NCBI GenBank assembly: GCA_948468325.1
Contig: CAOKHR010000007.1
Location: 1 to 20,904 of the forward strand
Source: an uncultured Lachnospiraceae bacterium
Lineage (GTDB): Bacteria; Bacillota; Clostridia; Lachnospirales; Lachnospiraceae
Length of the DNA: 20,904 nucleotides
Direction: 5' to 3'
Shown here: positions 1 through 6,872 of the stretch, piece after piece
How positions within the stretch are numbered: the first letter of the stretch is position 1
Layout of the letters: the number at the start of each line of letters is the position of its first letter
Notes under the pieces: model-generated
What the model saw: the letters and a program-made list of their open reading frames with translations, nothing else
The model's database searches: none
What the model was told of the DNA's origin: nothing
Made by a program: the position numbers and the translations under genes

Positions 1-116
1 GCCAGCATGATGGAATTGCTGGTTAATAATGATTTGAAAGTAAAATATCCTCATGGGCTCGTTTGCTTGGACACTTGGTCCCCAGTTGGTGGCGCTGTTT
101 CAGGAGACTGGACTTT

Positions 117-1007
117 TCAGGAGGTGGGATCTAGGTGGAGGAACGCTAAGGGGTTGGAGACTGTTTCCACTTCTGTCTCACTTTCTTTCTGGTCTGCAGA
201 GGTGTGACCAGCAACCTCACACTCTTCTCGCCCCTGCAGCCTCCCGCTCCTTTCCAGTTCCAACAGGCTGTCCCGGAAACCTTCCACCAAAGCCTCCTCC
301 GTCATCCCGGCAGGCCCTTCCCACGGATTCTGCGAAGATGTCACCAAAGCAGTCAGGATTTCCCCTGTATGGGACGCCTTTCGCACTACCAGATGCCGCA
401 GATATCCCTCATGGCGCATTCTGTGATAATAACGAATACCGCTTCCGACGTTTTCGGATGTAAAGTACGACAGAACCGTCTTCAATATCAGTCGATAATC
501 CGCATCTGCGATCCGGCAGCCTTCTACCGTCACCACATCATAAAAACTGCCGCGCCTATGCATTCCCAGCGTAAGCGGTCCGTCCTTCACCTCATCCCCG
601 AAAGTAAATTCCATCTTATTCCGATAGCCGTACACCTTCGGACTGCCCTTAATACCTTCCCAGTTCCAGTTTTCCTCCTGCCCCTCCAGACAGGCATCCA
701 GCAGGCGTTTTACCTGTTCTCCCTTAACCCTGAGCTGTTCCTCATAGGGCATGGAAAGATAGGTGCATCCTCCGCACACGCCAAAATGGGAACACGGAAA
801 TTCCGTCTCCAGAGGTGATTTTTCAAGCACCTCCAAGAGTCTGCCCTCACACTTTCCCTTTCTGATTTTATGGATGGAAAAAGAAATCTTTTGTCCGGGA
901 ATACAATTTTTAACAATAACATCTTTTCCCTCTTTCGTCGGAACAATACCCTTATTGGGAAATGCAACTTTTTCCACAATTCCTTCTAATATCTGACCTT
1001 TCTTCAT
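117..1007 (-). CDS. 23S rRNA (uracil-5-)-methyltransferase, RlmD/RumA type, N-terminal part only (frame stops before SAM domain)
   Basis: By family this enzyme makes 5-methyluridine in 23S rRNA using SAM. Residues 1-60 look like a TRAM RNA-binding domain. A [4Fe-4S] ligand set follows: C72, C78 and C81 in CSHFGVCGGC, plus C164 in VEGCRI. The conserved stretch YGYRNKMEFTFGD is at 126-138. After about residue 245 the protein turns hydrophilic and atypical, and ends at a TGA at 117-119. A second in-frame TGA lies at 51-53. Family members run to about 450 residues, so the SAM-binding motifs and catalytic Cys/Glu are missing from this frame. The other two minus-strand frames also contain stops between 1 and 120, so one simple frameshift does not restore it. 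The start has AAAGGA 11 nt upstream. It is either a decayed gene, a gene with an inserted segment, or a sequence error. Family call is firm; intactness is doubtful. Confidence 0.8.
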   Translation of the reverse strand: MKKGQILEGIVEKVAFPNKGIVPTKEGKDVIVKNCIPGQKISFSIHKIRKGKCEGRLLEVLEKSPLETEFPCSHFGVCGGCTYLSMPYEEQLRVKGEQVKRLLDACLEGQEENWNWEGIKGSPKVYGYRNKMEFTFGDEVKDGPLTLGMHRRGSFYDVVTVEGCRIADADYRLILKTVLSYFTSENVGSGIRYYHRMRHEGYLRHLVVRKASHTGEILTALVTSSQNPWEGPAGMTEEALVEGFRDSLLELERSGRLQGREECEVAGHTSADQKESETEVETVSNPLAFLHLDPTS

Positions 1008-1034
1008 CTGTCATTTTGTCCTTTCTATATGAAC

Positions 1035-1064
1035 CGAAAAAAGGACCGCTCACCTGCGGTCCTT
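1035..1064 (-). terminator. Rho-independent terminator after the small acidic membrane protein gene
   Basis: A perfect 9-bp stem (AAGGACCGC, 1041-1049, with GCGGTCCTT, 1056-1064) closes a 6-nt loop. On the minus strand it is followed directly by a T run made by the A tract at 1035-1042. It lies between the 85-aa gene and the methyltransferase gene, only about 34 bp before the methyltransferase start. Confidence 0.85.
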
Positions 1065-1085
1065 CTTATTGCTTAAAATATAGCA

Positions 1086-1343
1086 TTATTTATCGCTTGC
1101 CTCTTCTTCGTCGTCATCAAAGAAATCATCTTCGAATTCATCTTCTAAATCATCCTCAAAGTCATCCAGATAATCTGGCGTAAAGAAACGATAAATACCG
1201 TAAGCTGCTGCTCCGATTGCTGCAATGATTCCAAGAATTGCAAAAACCCAGATTATTTTGGTTGCTTTTTTCTCATCATCATTTTTCCTTTTCAATACGT
1301 CGTTTAATTTTGTCATTGTTAAAAAATCATCTACTTTATTCAT
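1086..1343 (-). CDS. Small single-pass membrane protein with acidic C-terminal tail, function unknown
   Basis: An 85-residue protein with three visible parts: a charged N-terminal segment of about 28 residues starting MNKVDDFLTMTKLNDVL, one hydrophobic helix (about 30-53, rich in Ile, Ala and Gly), and a strongly acidic Asp/Glu/Phe tail (FEDDLEDEFEDDFFDDDEEE). A longer frame could start at 1364, but the ribosome binding site AAAAGGAG lies inside those extra codons, so the ATG at 1343 is the better start, 8 nt after GGAG. It resembles short conserved hypothetical proteins of Lachnospiraceae that I cannot tie to a function. It has its own promoter (1420-1447) and its own terminator (1041-1064), so it is a single-gene transcript. 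The predicted topology puts the helix in the membrane; which side carries the acidic tail is not decided by the sequence. Confidence 0.8.
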   Translation of the reverse strand: MNKVDDFLTMTKLNDVLKRKNDDEKKATKIIWVFAILGIIAAIGAAAYGIYRFFTPDYLDDFEDDLEDEFEDDFFDDDEEEASDK

Positions 1344-1419
1344 GCCGTCCACTCCTTTTCTCATTAATATTCAGGAAAACTTCATTTGCTTTCCCGGCTT
1401 CGCATGACATATCGTATAC

Positions 1420-1447
1420 ATTATAACATATCTTTTCCTATTCACAA
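1420..1447 (-). promoter_or_regulatory. Sigma-A type promoter for the small acidic membrane protein
   Basis: On the minus strand TTGTGA (1447-1442) is followed after 16 nt by TATAAT (1425-1420), with a TG in the extended -10 position (TGTTATAAT). It lies about 77 bp before the chosen start codon. The rest of the 170-bp gap to pcrA is AT-rich, with only weak A/T inverted repeats near 1450-1490; I see no convincing pcrA terminator there. Confidence 0.7.
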
Positions 1448-1513
1448 ATAAAAAATTACATTTTTTAAAATTTTAATACTTTTTTGTCATACATTACTTC
1501 CCGGTGCTCAGAT

Positions 1514-3757
1514 TTACACCTTTTTCAATTTTGCAAACGCGGCAAACATTTTCTTCGTACCTGCCGTATCAAAATCCACGGTAACCTCATAATCTCTCCC
1601 GCCCTCTACAATCTGTACAACCGTACCTTCTCCAAACTTCATATGGCGCACTCTGTCACCGGTCTGATAATCCAGATCCTCTTTTTTTGCCGTCCCAAAA
1701 TTTCTGGGTGCTGCATATCCGCCTGCAGCCATGGGCGCTGAACGAAATGTTTCTTTGGCTTTTCGAAAAGAGTCTGCCCTTTGTTTTTCTTCTTTGGGAG
1801 CAAATTCGATTGCTTTGGGCTTTACGGCAGGAATTTCAAATAAATCTGCCGGAATTTCTTTTACAAAACGTGATATTTTATTATACTGCGTTTCGCCGCG
1901 AATCATTCTCTGGCGTGCGCCTGTAATTGAAAGATGCTCTTTTGCTCTGGTAATTCCCACATAAGCCAGACGACGTTCTTCTTCCATGTCCTCAATCGGC
2001 GTTTCCGATACAATCGAACGGTAACTGGGGAATAGCCCGTCTTCCATTCCCGCCAGATAAACATTTGGAAATTCCAGCCCTTTTGCACTGTGCAGTGTCA
2101 TTAACACAACATAATTGCTGTCCTTATCCAGACTGTCAATGTCCGCAACAAGCGCCACTTCCTCAAGAAAACCGCTTAATGTCGGTTCTTCTTCTGTTTC
2201 CTCATATGCCGCAATCTTGCTAAGCAGTTCGTCGATATTTTCAATACGCGCCGCCGCCTCATCTGTTCCCTCTGCTTCCAGTTCTTCTACATAACCTGTC
2301 GTCTCCAGCAGTTCTTCAAAAAGCTCCGTAAGACTGATTATACCCAACTTACTGCGCATAGACTGGATAAACAGCACAAACGGCCGTATTTTGGCTCCCG
2401 CCTTGCCGATTGACGGTATTTCGTCCGCCATTTTTAAAGCATCATAAAATCCAATCTCATTGTAAGACGCGTACTCCTGCACGCGGTTTAATGTTGTCGC
2501 GCCGATTCCTCTTTTCGGAACATTAATGATGCGGCGGACGGCCAGATCATCACTGGCATTGTCAATTGTTTTCAGATAACAGAGCAAATCTTTAATTTCT
2601 TTTCTGGCATAAAAATTGATACCGCCTACAATTTTATATGGAATATTCGAAACTACAAATTTTTCTTCAAAAAGACGCGACTGGGCATTGGTACGGTACA
2701 AAATAGCGCAGTCCTTATATTGATACCCCTGTTTATACACTTTTTTTGTAATATCTCTTGCAGCAAAATCCGCCTCATCATACGCAGTTTCAAACTGATG
2801 AAAATCAATTTTATCGCCTTCGCCGTTTGCCGTCCAGAGTTTCTTTTCTTTTCTGCTCCTGTTATTAGCGATTACCCCATTGGCAGCGTTTAAAATATTC
2901 TGTGTAGAGCGGTAATTCTGCTCCAGTTTAATGACAACTGCCTCGGGAAAATATTTTTCAAAATTCAAAATATTGTAAATATTTGCTCCCCGGAATCTGT
3001 AAATGGACTGATCATCGTCTCCCACTACACAGAGGTTTTTGTATTTATCTGCCAGAAGACGTATCAGCTGAAATTGTGCCGTATTGGTATCCTGATATTC
3101 ATCTACCATAATATAGCGAAAGCGTTCCTGATAATATGCAAGCACTTCGCGATCCGTCTGAAAAAGCTCCACTGTATAATAAATCAGATCATCAAAATCC
3201 AGTGCATTATTTTTCTTCAATTCTTTCTGATACTCTGCGTAAACCTGCGCCTGCTTCTCCTTCGCATAATCTCCCTTTGCATTTGAAGCAAATTCCACTG
3301 GTCCAATTAATTCATCCTTTGCAGATGAAATTGCAGCCAGAAATGACCGCTCTTTATAAATTTTTGTGTCAATATCCAGCCTTTTTAAAAGATCTTTCAT
3401 TAAAGTCTTCTGATCATCTGCATCATATATCGTAAAGTTTGCGGCAAATCCTAGTCTGTCAATATATCTGCGCAGAATTCTGACACAGGTAGAGTGAAAT
3501 GTCGTCACCCAGACAGCCTCTGAACCGTATTCTACCATCTGGCCAATCCGCTCTCTCATTTCACCTGCCGCTTTATTTGTAAAGGTAATCGCCATAATAT
3601 GATAAGGATCTATGCCTTTTTCCTCAATCAGATATGCCGTTCTGTATGTAAGCGCCCTTGTCTTTCCGCTTCCTGCTCCCGCCAGAATCAAAACGGGGCC
3701 CTCTGTCTGAAATACCGCTTTTTTCTGCGGTTCATTCAATGTATCATAAATATTCAT
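1514..3757 (-). CDS. pcrA: ATP-dependent DNA helicase PcrA/UvrD (superfamily 1A)
   Basis: This 3'-5' DNA helicase acts in nucleotide excision repair and in removal of stalled RNA polymerase and recombinase filaments. All SF1A motifs are present in order: Walker A AGAGSGKT (26-33), Ia AITFTNKAA (56-64), Walker B DEYQD (219-223), motif III GDDDQSIY (246-253), motif IV NYRS (281-284), motif V LHSAKGLEF and motif VI RRLAYVGITRAK in the last third. The C-terminal 50 residues (GDRVRHMKFGEGTV and onward) form the tudor-like domain that contacts RNA polymerase in Firmicute PcrA. At 747 residues it is full length for the family. AAGGAG lies just before the ATG. Its promoter (3802-3830) overlaps the end of the upstream DUF2325 gene region, so it may also receive read-through from that gene. 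Confidence 0.97.
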   Translation of the reverse strand: MNIYDTLNEPQKKAVFQTEGPVLILAGAGSGKTRALTYRTAYLIEEKGIDPYHIMAITFTNKAAGEMRERIGQMVEYGSEAVWVTTFHSTCVRILRRYIDRLGFAANFTIYDADDQKTLMKDLLKRLDIDTKIYKERSFLAAISSAKDELIGPVEFASNAKGDYAKEKQAQVYAEYQKELKKNNALDFDDLIYYTVELFQTDREVLAYYQERFRYIMVDEYQDTNTAQFQLIRLLADKYKNLCVVGDDDQSIYRFRGANIYNILNFEKYFPEAVVIKLEQNYRSTQNILNAANGVIANNRSRKEKKLWTANGEGDKIDFHQFETAYDEADFAARDITKKVYKQGYQYKDCAILYRTNAQSRLFEEKFVVSNIPYKIVGGINFYARKEIKDLLCYLKTIDNASDDLAVRRIINVPKRGIGATTLNRVQEYASYNEIGFYDALKMADEIPSIGKAGAKIRPFVLFIQSMRSKLGIISLTELFEELLETTGYVEELEAEGTDEAAARIENIDELLSKIAAYEETEEEPTLSGFLEEVALVADIDSLDKDSNYVVLMTLHSAKGLEFPNVYLAGMEDGLFPSYRSIVSETPIEDMEEERRLAYVGITRAKEHLSITGARQRMIRGETQYNKISRFVKEIPADLFEIPAVKPKAIEFAPKEEKQRADSFRKAKETFRSAPMAAGGYAAPRNFGTAKKEDLDYQTGDRVRHMKFGEGTVVQIVEGGRDYEVTVDFDTAGTKKMFAAFAKLKKV

Positions 3758-3801
3758 TATTTCTCCTTAGTGCCGTTTATTTTGTACAAAAATTCTCTTT
3801 C

Positions 3802-3830
3802 ATTATAAAGGCAAACAGGAAAAATCGCAA
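3802..3830 (-). promoter_or_regulatory. Sigma-A type promoter for pcrA
   Basis: On the minus strand TTGCGA (3830-3825) and TATAAT (3807-3802) are separated by 17 nt. The -10 ends 44 bp before the pcrA start codon. The -35 begins 8 bp after the stop of the DUF2325 gene, with no terminator between them. Confidence 0.75.
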
Positions 3831-3837
3831 TGAATTT

Positions 3838-4122
3838 TTACTTGTCAGAATGCTTTTTCAAAATATCATTCAATGCACTGCCGCTGCTGGAATGACACCT
3901 GACTACATCCGCTTTGCATTTTTCGGCTTCTGTCACCGCACAGTGCACCATTTTATGTGATACGGTATTTGTAAATAATATAATCAGATCCGGCGAACCA
4001 ATCTGACCGCTCAAATTTGCAGACATCCGGGTAAATACTTTCGCTTTACATTTATATGCTTTACATATTTTTTTATACTGACAGACCATTCTGTCATGTC
4101 CTCCCACAATTACAACGCTCAT
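3838..4122 (-). CDS. DUF2325 domain protein
   Basis: A 94-residue protein made up entirely of a DUF2325 domain: the opening MSVVIVGGHDRM, a Cys-rich segment CQYKKICKAYKCKAKVF, then DLIILFTNTVSHKMV and a final ADVVRCHSSS. Cysteines recur at spacings that could bind metal (C14, C20, C25 and three in the second half). No signal peptide or membrane helix, so cytoplasmic. Nine more bases of frame reach an ATG at 4131, but AAAGGA overlaps that codon and sits 8 nt before the ATG at 4122, so 4122 is chosen. As far as I recall, DUF2325 genes in Clostridia often lie near ferrous-iron transport genes; none is in this window. The molecular role is unknown. The upstream region carries repeated TAACTAAT sites that could be an operator. 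Confidence 0.85.
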   Translation of the reverse strand: MSVVIVGGHDRMVCQYKKICKAYKCKAKVFTRMSANLSGQIGSPDLIILFTNTVSHKMVHCAVTEAEKCKADVVRCHSSSGSALNDILKKHSDK

Positions 4123-4140
4123 TTTTATCATCCTTTCTTT

Positions 4141-4178
4141 GATTAGTCTTATCTAACTAATATTTATATTAACTAATC
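4141..4178. promoter_or_regulatory. Repeated TAACTAAT / GATTAGT motifs between divergent genes, candidate operator
   Basis: GATTAGT (4141-4147) and ACTAATC (4172-4178) are a perfect inverted pair. TAACTAAT occurs twice as a direct repeat 16 bp apart (4154-4161 and 4170-4177). The cluster lies 18-56 bp before the DUF2325 start and 25 bp upstream of the cyclophilin promoter. The half-site resembles the TTAG-type boxes of DtxR-like metal regulators; that link is inference only. I see no clean -35/-10 for the DUF2325 gene outside this cluster, so its promoter probably overlaps it. Confidence 0.5.
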
Positions 4179-4202
4179 CTTTGCTGCCCGTCAAGAAAGA
4201 AT

Positions 4203-4230
4203 TTGTTTTTCCGGAATAATATGCTACAAT
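4203..4230 (+). promoter_or_regulatory. Extended -10 promoter for the cyclophilin/uracil permease operon
   Basis: TTGTTT (4203-4208), a 16-nt spacer and TACAAT (4225-4230) with TG at the extended -10 position (TGCTACAAT). It ends 31 bp before the cyclophilin ATG. Confidence 0.65.
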
Positions 4231-4261
4231 ATTGAGCAGAAAAACTTCAAGGAGGTCTAAC

Positions 4262-4783
4262 ATGGCACAAAATCCAATTGTAACATTTGAAATGGAAAAC
4301 GGTGATATAATGAAAGCCGAGCTTTATCCGGAAATTGCCCCAAATACTGTCAGCAATTTTATCAGTCTGGCAGACAGCGGCTTTTATGACGGCCTTATCT
4401 TTCACCGTGTAATCAAAAACTTTATGATTCAGGGCGGTGATCCGGAGGGTACCGGTATGGGAGGTCCCGGCTACGGAATTAAAGGTGAATTTTCACAAAA
4501 CGGCTTCGCTAATGATTTGAAGCACGACCCCGGCGTCTTATCTATGGCCCGTTCCATGATGCCGGATTCTGCCGGAAGCCAGTTTTTTATTATGCATAAG
4601 ACAAGCCCTCATTTAGACGGCGCTTATGCGGCTTTCGGAAAAATTACAGAAGGGATGGATACTGTAAATAAAATTGCGGAAACGGCAACTGATTACAGCG
4701 ACCGTCCTCTGGAAGAACAGAAAATGAAAAAAGTCACTGTAGAAACATTTGGCGTGACTTATCCTCAGCCGGAAAAATGCTAA
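4262..4783 (+). CDS. Cyclophilin-type peptidyl-prolyl cis-trans isomerase
   Basis: A 173-residue single-domain cyclophilin that catalyses cis-trans isomerisation of Xaa-Pro bonds. Active-site residues are visible: FHRVIKNFMIQGGD (catalytic R49, with F54 and Q57), SQFFI (Q107, F108) and LDGAYAAFGK. There is no signal peptide or lipobox, so it should be cytoplasmic. An upstream TTG at 4232 would add ten residues, but the very strong AAGGAGG site lies between it and the ATG at 4262, and the extra codons are not family sequence; 4262 is the start. It is the first gene of a likely two-gene transcript with the uracil permease 33 bp downstream. No known functional tie links the two products. Confidence 0.95.
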   Translation: MAQNPIVTFEMENGDIMKAELYPEIAPNTVSNFISLADSGFYDGLIFHRVIKNFMIQGGDPEGTGMGGPGYGIKGEFSQNGFANDLKHDPGVLSMARSMMPDSAGSQFFIMHKTSPHLDGAYAAFGKITEGMDTVNKIAETATDYSDRPLEEQKMKKVTVETFGVTYPQPEKC

Positions 4784-4816
4784 TTTACTACAGTCAATCA
4801 GGAGGGAGTTTATCAA

Positions 4817-6199
4817 ATGAATAATGAAACAACACCAATTCGGGATGCCTCTGTTCTCGGCATCCCCAAAATGCTGATTTTAGGATTACAGCATATGTTT
4901 GCTATGTTTGGCGCTACGATTCTGGTGCCCATTCTGGTCAACAATTACTTTAAAGGCGAAGGTCTTTCTATTCAGGTAACTTTAATCTGTGCCGGTATAG
5001 GAACTTTATTTTTCCACTTGTGTGCTAAATTAAAAGTTCCTGCATTTCTCGGTTCTTCTTTTGCGTTTCTGGGTGGTTTTTCTACCGTTGCAAATTTAGA
5101 TACCGGAATTTTTAAAGATATGACGATGGGGGAAAAACTGCCTTATGCCTGCGGCGGCATTGTTGTTGCGGGATTGCTGTATTTAATTCTGGCTCTTGTA
5201 ATCAAAATTGCCGGCGTTAAAAAAGTTATGCGTTTCCTTCCGCCGGTTGTCACAGGGCCAATCATTATCTGCATCGGTTTAAGCCTTGCACCTTCAGCTG
5301 TTTCCAACGCATCCACCAACTGGTTTTTAGCCCTTATCGCATTATCTGTAATTATTATATTCAATATCTGGGGAAAAGGGATGTTTCGCATTATTCCGAT
5401 TTTACTCGGCGTTGTAATTTCTTATTTGGCGGCACTGATTATGAATGCATGCGGACTTACAAATCCGGACGGCAGCGCTATTTTAGATTTCACCAATGTT
5501 GCAGCAGCATCAATCGTAGGTCTTCCACCTTTTCAGCTGTGCAAATTTGATCTGACAGCCATTTTGGTTATGGCTCCGATTGCGCTGGCAACCATGATGG
5601 AGCACATCGGCGACATGTCTGCCATTTCTGCGACTGTCGGTGAAAATTTTATTGAAAACCCGGGACTTCACCGCACATTAATCGGCGATGGCCTTGCAAC
5701 TTCTTTTTCTGCTCTTGTAGGCGGGCCTGCAAATACAACTTATGGTGAAAATACCGGTGTCTTAGAATTAAGCAAAGTATATGATCCGAAAGTAATCCGT
5801 CTGGCAGCAGTATATGCCATTATTTTGAGCTTTCTGCCTAAATTCTCTGAAATTATCAGTTCCCTTCCCTCTGCAATCATCGGCGGAGTCAGCTTTATGC
5901 TTTACGGTATGATTTCTGCAATCGGTGTAAGAAATGTTGTTGAAAATCACGTAGATTTTACTAAATCCAGAAATCTGATTATTGCAGCCGTAATCCTTGT
6001 ATCAGGGCTTGGTTTTTCAGACGGCCTTACTTTTACATTCGGAACGACTTCTATTACCTTAACGGGCCTTGCCATTGCAGCAATTGCAGGCATTCTTCTG
6101 AATGCAATCTTACCCGGAAAAGATTATTCCTTTGGTGAAGACGCCGATGCAGATGCAAGCCGAGGTATAAATATGAACCCAATTAAAAAAACTAAATAA
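4817..6199 (+). CDS. uraA: Uracil permease, NCS2 (nucleobase:cation symporter-2) family
   Basis: A 460-residue polytopic membrane protein that by family takes up uracil with protons. Family marks: QHMFAMFGATILVP (25-38), the transport-site Glu in MEHIGDMSA (E262), and NTTYGENTG (E311), which match the substrate-contacting Glu residues of E. coli UraA. Strongly hydrophobic segments run through the protein, consistent with the 14-helix fold of the family. The charged tail after about residue 430 (Asp/Glu, then Lys) is cytoplasmic by expectation. Start has AGGAGGGAG 9 nt upstream. It lies 33 bp after the cyclophilin gene with no terminator between, and ends at a strong terminator. I see no PyrR-type attenuator in front of it. 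Uracil rather than xanthine specificity is inferred from the GENTG and MEHIG contexts. Confidence 0.93.
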   Translation: MNNETTPIRDASVLGIPKMLILGLQHMFAMFGATILVPILVNNYFKGEGLSIQVTLICAGIGTLFFHLCAKLKVPAFLGSSFAFLGGFSTVANLDTGIFKDMTMGEKLPYACGGIVVAGLLYLILALVIKIAGVKKVMRFLPPVVTGPIIICIGLSLAPSAVSNASTNWFLALIALSVIIIFNIWGKGMFRIIPILLGVVISYLAALIMNACGLTNPDGSAILDFTNVAAASIVGLPPFQLCKFDLTAILVMAPIALATMMEHIGDMSAISATVGENFIENPGLHRTLIGDGLATSFSALVGGPANTTYGENTGVLELSKVYDPKVIRLAAVYAIILSFLPKFSEIISSLPSAIIGGVSFMLYGMISAIGVRNVVENHVDFTKSRNLIIAAVILVSGLGFSDGLTFTFGTTSITLTGLAIAAIAGILLNAILPGKDYSFGEDADADASRGINMNPIKKTK

Positions 6200-6200
6200 A

Positions 6201-6246
6201 TAAAAAAGTATCCCAAAATCAGTTTAAGATTTTGGGATACTTTTTT
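6201..6246. terminator. Bidirectional Rho-independent terminator
   Basis: A perfect 13-bp stem (GTATCCCAAAATC, 6207-6219, with its complement at 6227-6239) around a 7-nt loop. A6 on the left and T7 on the right extend the stem and give a T run in both directions. It ends the uracil permease transcript on the plus strand and the 49-aa gene on the minus strand, whose stop codon touches the T run. Confidence 0.93.
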
Positions 6247-6394
6247 ATTCTTCTTCCTCAAAATTCTTTTGTGCAACTGCTGCTACTGCACTGGTCACTG
6301 CCGATACGACTGCAATCACAGCAACAATCACAACAAACAAAATAATAATTGCAAGGAATATTAATAATCCGCTTTCTGTCATAGTTTCAAACAT
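6245..6394 (-). CDS. Small single-pass membrane peptide, 49 aa, function unknown
   Basis: The frame encodes a short N-terminus (MFETMTESG), one long hydrophobic helix of Leu, Ile and Val (about residues 10-43), then QKNFEEEE and a TAA. The ATG at 6394 follows AAAGG with no spacer, while the ATG at 6382 has that site about 12 nt upstream; either could be used, giving 49 or 45 residues. An extended -10 promoter lies upstream (6437-6465) and the shared bidirectional terminator follows at once, so this is a complete monocistronic unit, which supports a real gene despite its size. The plan of one helix plus an acidic tail recalls the 85-aa protein at 1086-1343, but the sequences are not clearly related. 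Function unknown. Confidence 0.65.
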   Translation of the reverse strand: MFETMTESGLLIFLAIIILFVVIVAVIAVVSAVTSAVAAVAQKNFEEEE

Positions 6395-6436
6395 CCTTTT
6401 CTTTCCCTGTTAGGCATACCGTCATACGTTTTTTGT

Positions 6437-6465
6437 ATTATATCATACATCTGTTTTTTTGAAAA
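6437..6465 (-). promoter_or_regulatory. Extended -10 promoter for the 49-aa membrane peptide
   Basis: On the minus strand TTTTCA (6465-6460), 17-nt spacer, TATAAT (6442-6437) with TG in the extended position (TGATATAAT). The -35 is weak. A 7-bp inverted repeat (CTGTTTT/AAAACAG, 6451-6468) overlaps it. Confidence 0.55.
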
Positions 6466-6486
6466 CAGCATATAAACAGTAAAATT

Positions 6487-6663
6487 TATGCCAGGTAACA
6501 GTTCTGCCTTACTTCTTCACTGTTATGGAATCCGCCCATTTAAAGTTTGGCTACGACAAAGGGGCGGATTCCCACTTGGAAAAATATACGTGTCCTTACG
6601 GACTTTGCAGCCAGTGCAAAGTCCTGAACTGAACTGTTACTATGCCGGTAACTATTTCGTTAC
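6487..6663. repeat. Non-coding element of nested and competing inverted repeats (possible MITE/REP-like repeat or structured RNA)
   Basis: This stretch lies between the 49-aa gene and the sugar-transport operon. Outer arms GTAACAGTTC (6495-6504) and GAACTGTTAC (6631-6640) are a perfect 10-bp inverted repeat. Inside them GGAATCCGCCC (6527-6537) pairs with GGGCGGATTCC (6562-6572), 11 bp, and GGACTTTGC (6600-6608) pairs with GCAAAGTCC (6616-6624), 9 bp. TAACAGT (6496-6502) can pair instead with ACTGTTA (6519-6525). TATGCC-A-GGTAAC (6487-6499) and TATGCCGGTAAC (6641-6652) are near-direct repeats at the two ends, and GTAAC/GTTAC (6648-6652, 6659-6663) make one more small hairpin. No convincing coding frame. 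Whether it is repeated elsewhere in the genome cannot be seen here. Confidence 0.6.
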
Positions 6664-6680
6664 TCTCGGATCTTCTTTTG

Positions 6681-6857
6681 TTACTTATATTTTCTGTTGT
6701 ATAAACCCAGCATGATTAAAATGCCTCCCAGACCTGCAAATTCCATCAAAAGGCCTGTAAACTCCAGTCTGCGCTGTCCTAAAACAACGAGTGTAATACA
6801 TACTATGAGACATACTACCACGAGAATTCCAACAATCCATTTCTTGCCGCCTTCCAT
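6681..6857 (-). CDS. DUF6903-like small membrane protein of a sugar ABC operon, 58 aa
   Basis: A 58-residue protein with two hydrophobic segments (about 8-26 and 33-52) separated by GQRRLEF and ending LYNRKYK. This pattern, with GQ between the helices and a YNRKY end, matches short DUF6903 proteins that I recall beside CUT1 sugar permease genes in Lachnospiraceae. The ATG has AAGGAGGG about 8 nt upstream, and the gene begins 15 bp after the stop of the second permease, so it is the last gene of the transporter operon. A role in stabilising or modulating the permease complex is only an inference from position. There is no standard terminator after it; the nested-repeat element follows within 20 bp and may form the 3' end. 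Confidence 0.75.
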   Translation of the reverse strand: MEGGKKWIVGILVVVCLIVCITLVVLGQRRLEFTGLLMEFAGLGGILIMLGLYNRKYK

Positions 6858-6872
6858 AGCAATCCCTCCTTA

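Noticed and set aside
51..119. Selenocysteine or other recoding of the two TGA codons in the methyltransferase
   Set aside because: The family has no Sec at this place, the surrounding residues are not conserved sequence, and no SECIS-like hairpin stands right after the first TGA.
204..818. Plus-strand frame of 204 codons opposite the methyltransferase
   Set aside because: The minus frame carries clear family motifs; the plus frame has Pro/His/Ser-rich shadow composition.
1444..1495. Terminator for pcrA in the AT-rich stretch
   Set aside because: Only A/T pairs can form, with no GC-rich stem, so a terminator is not supported.
6451..6468. Inverted repeat CTGTTTT/AAAACAG as a terminator
   Set aside because: No T run follows in either direction; it overlaps a promoter and may be a weak operator or chance.
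6488..6715. Plus-strand frame of 75 codons across the nested-repeat element
   Set aside because: No ribosome binding site, atypical composition, and its frame is explained by the inverted repeats and by the antisense of the 58-aa gene.
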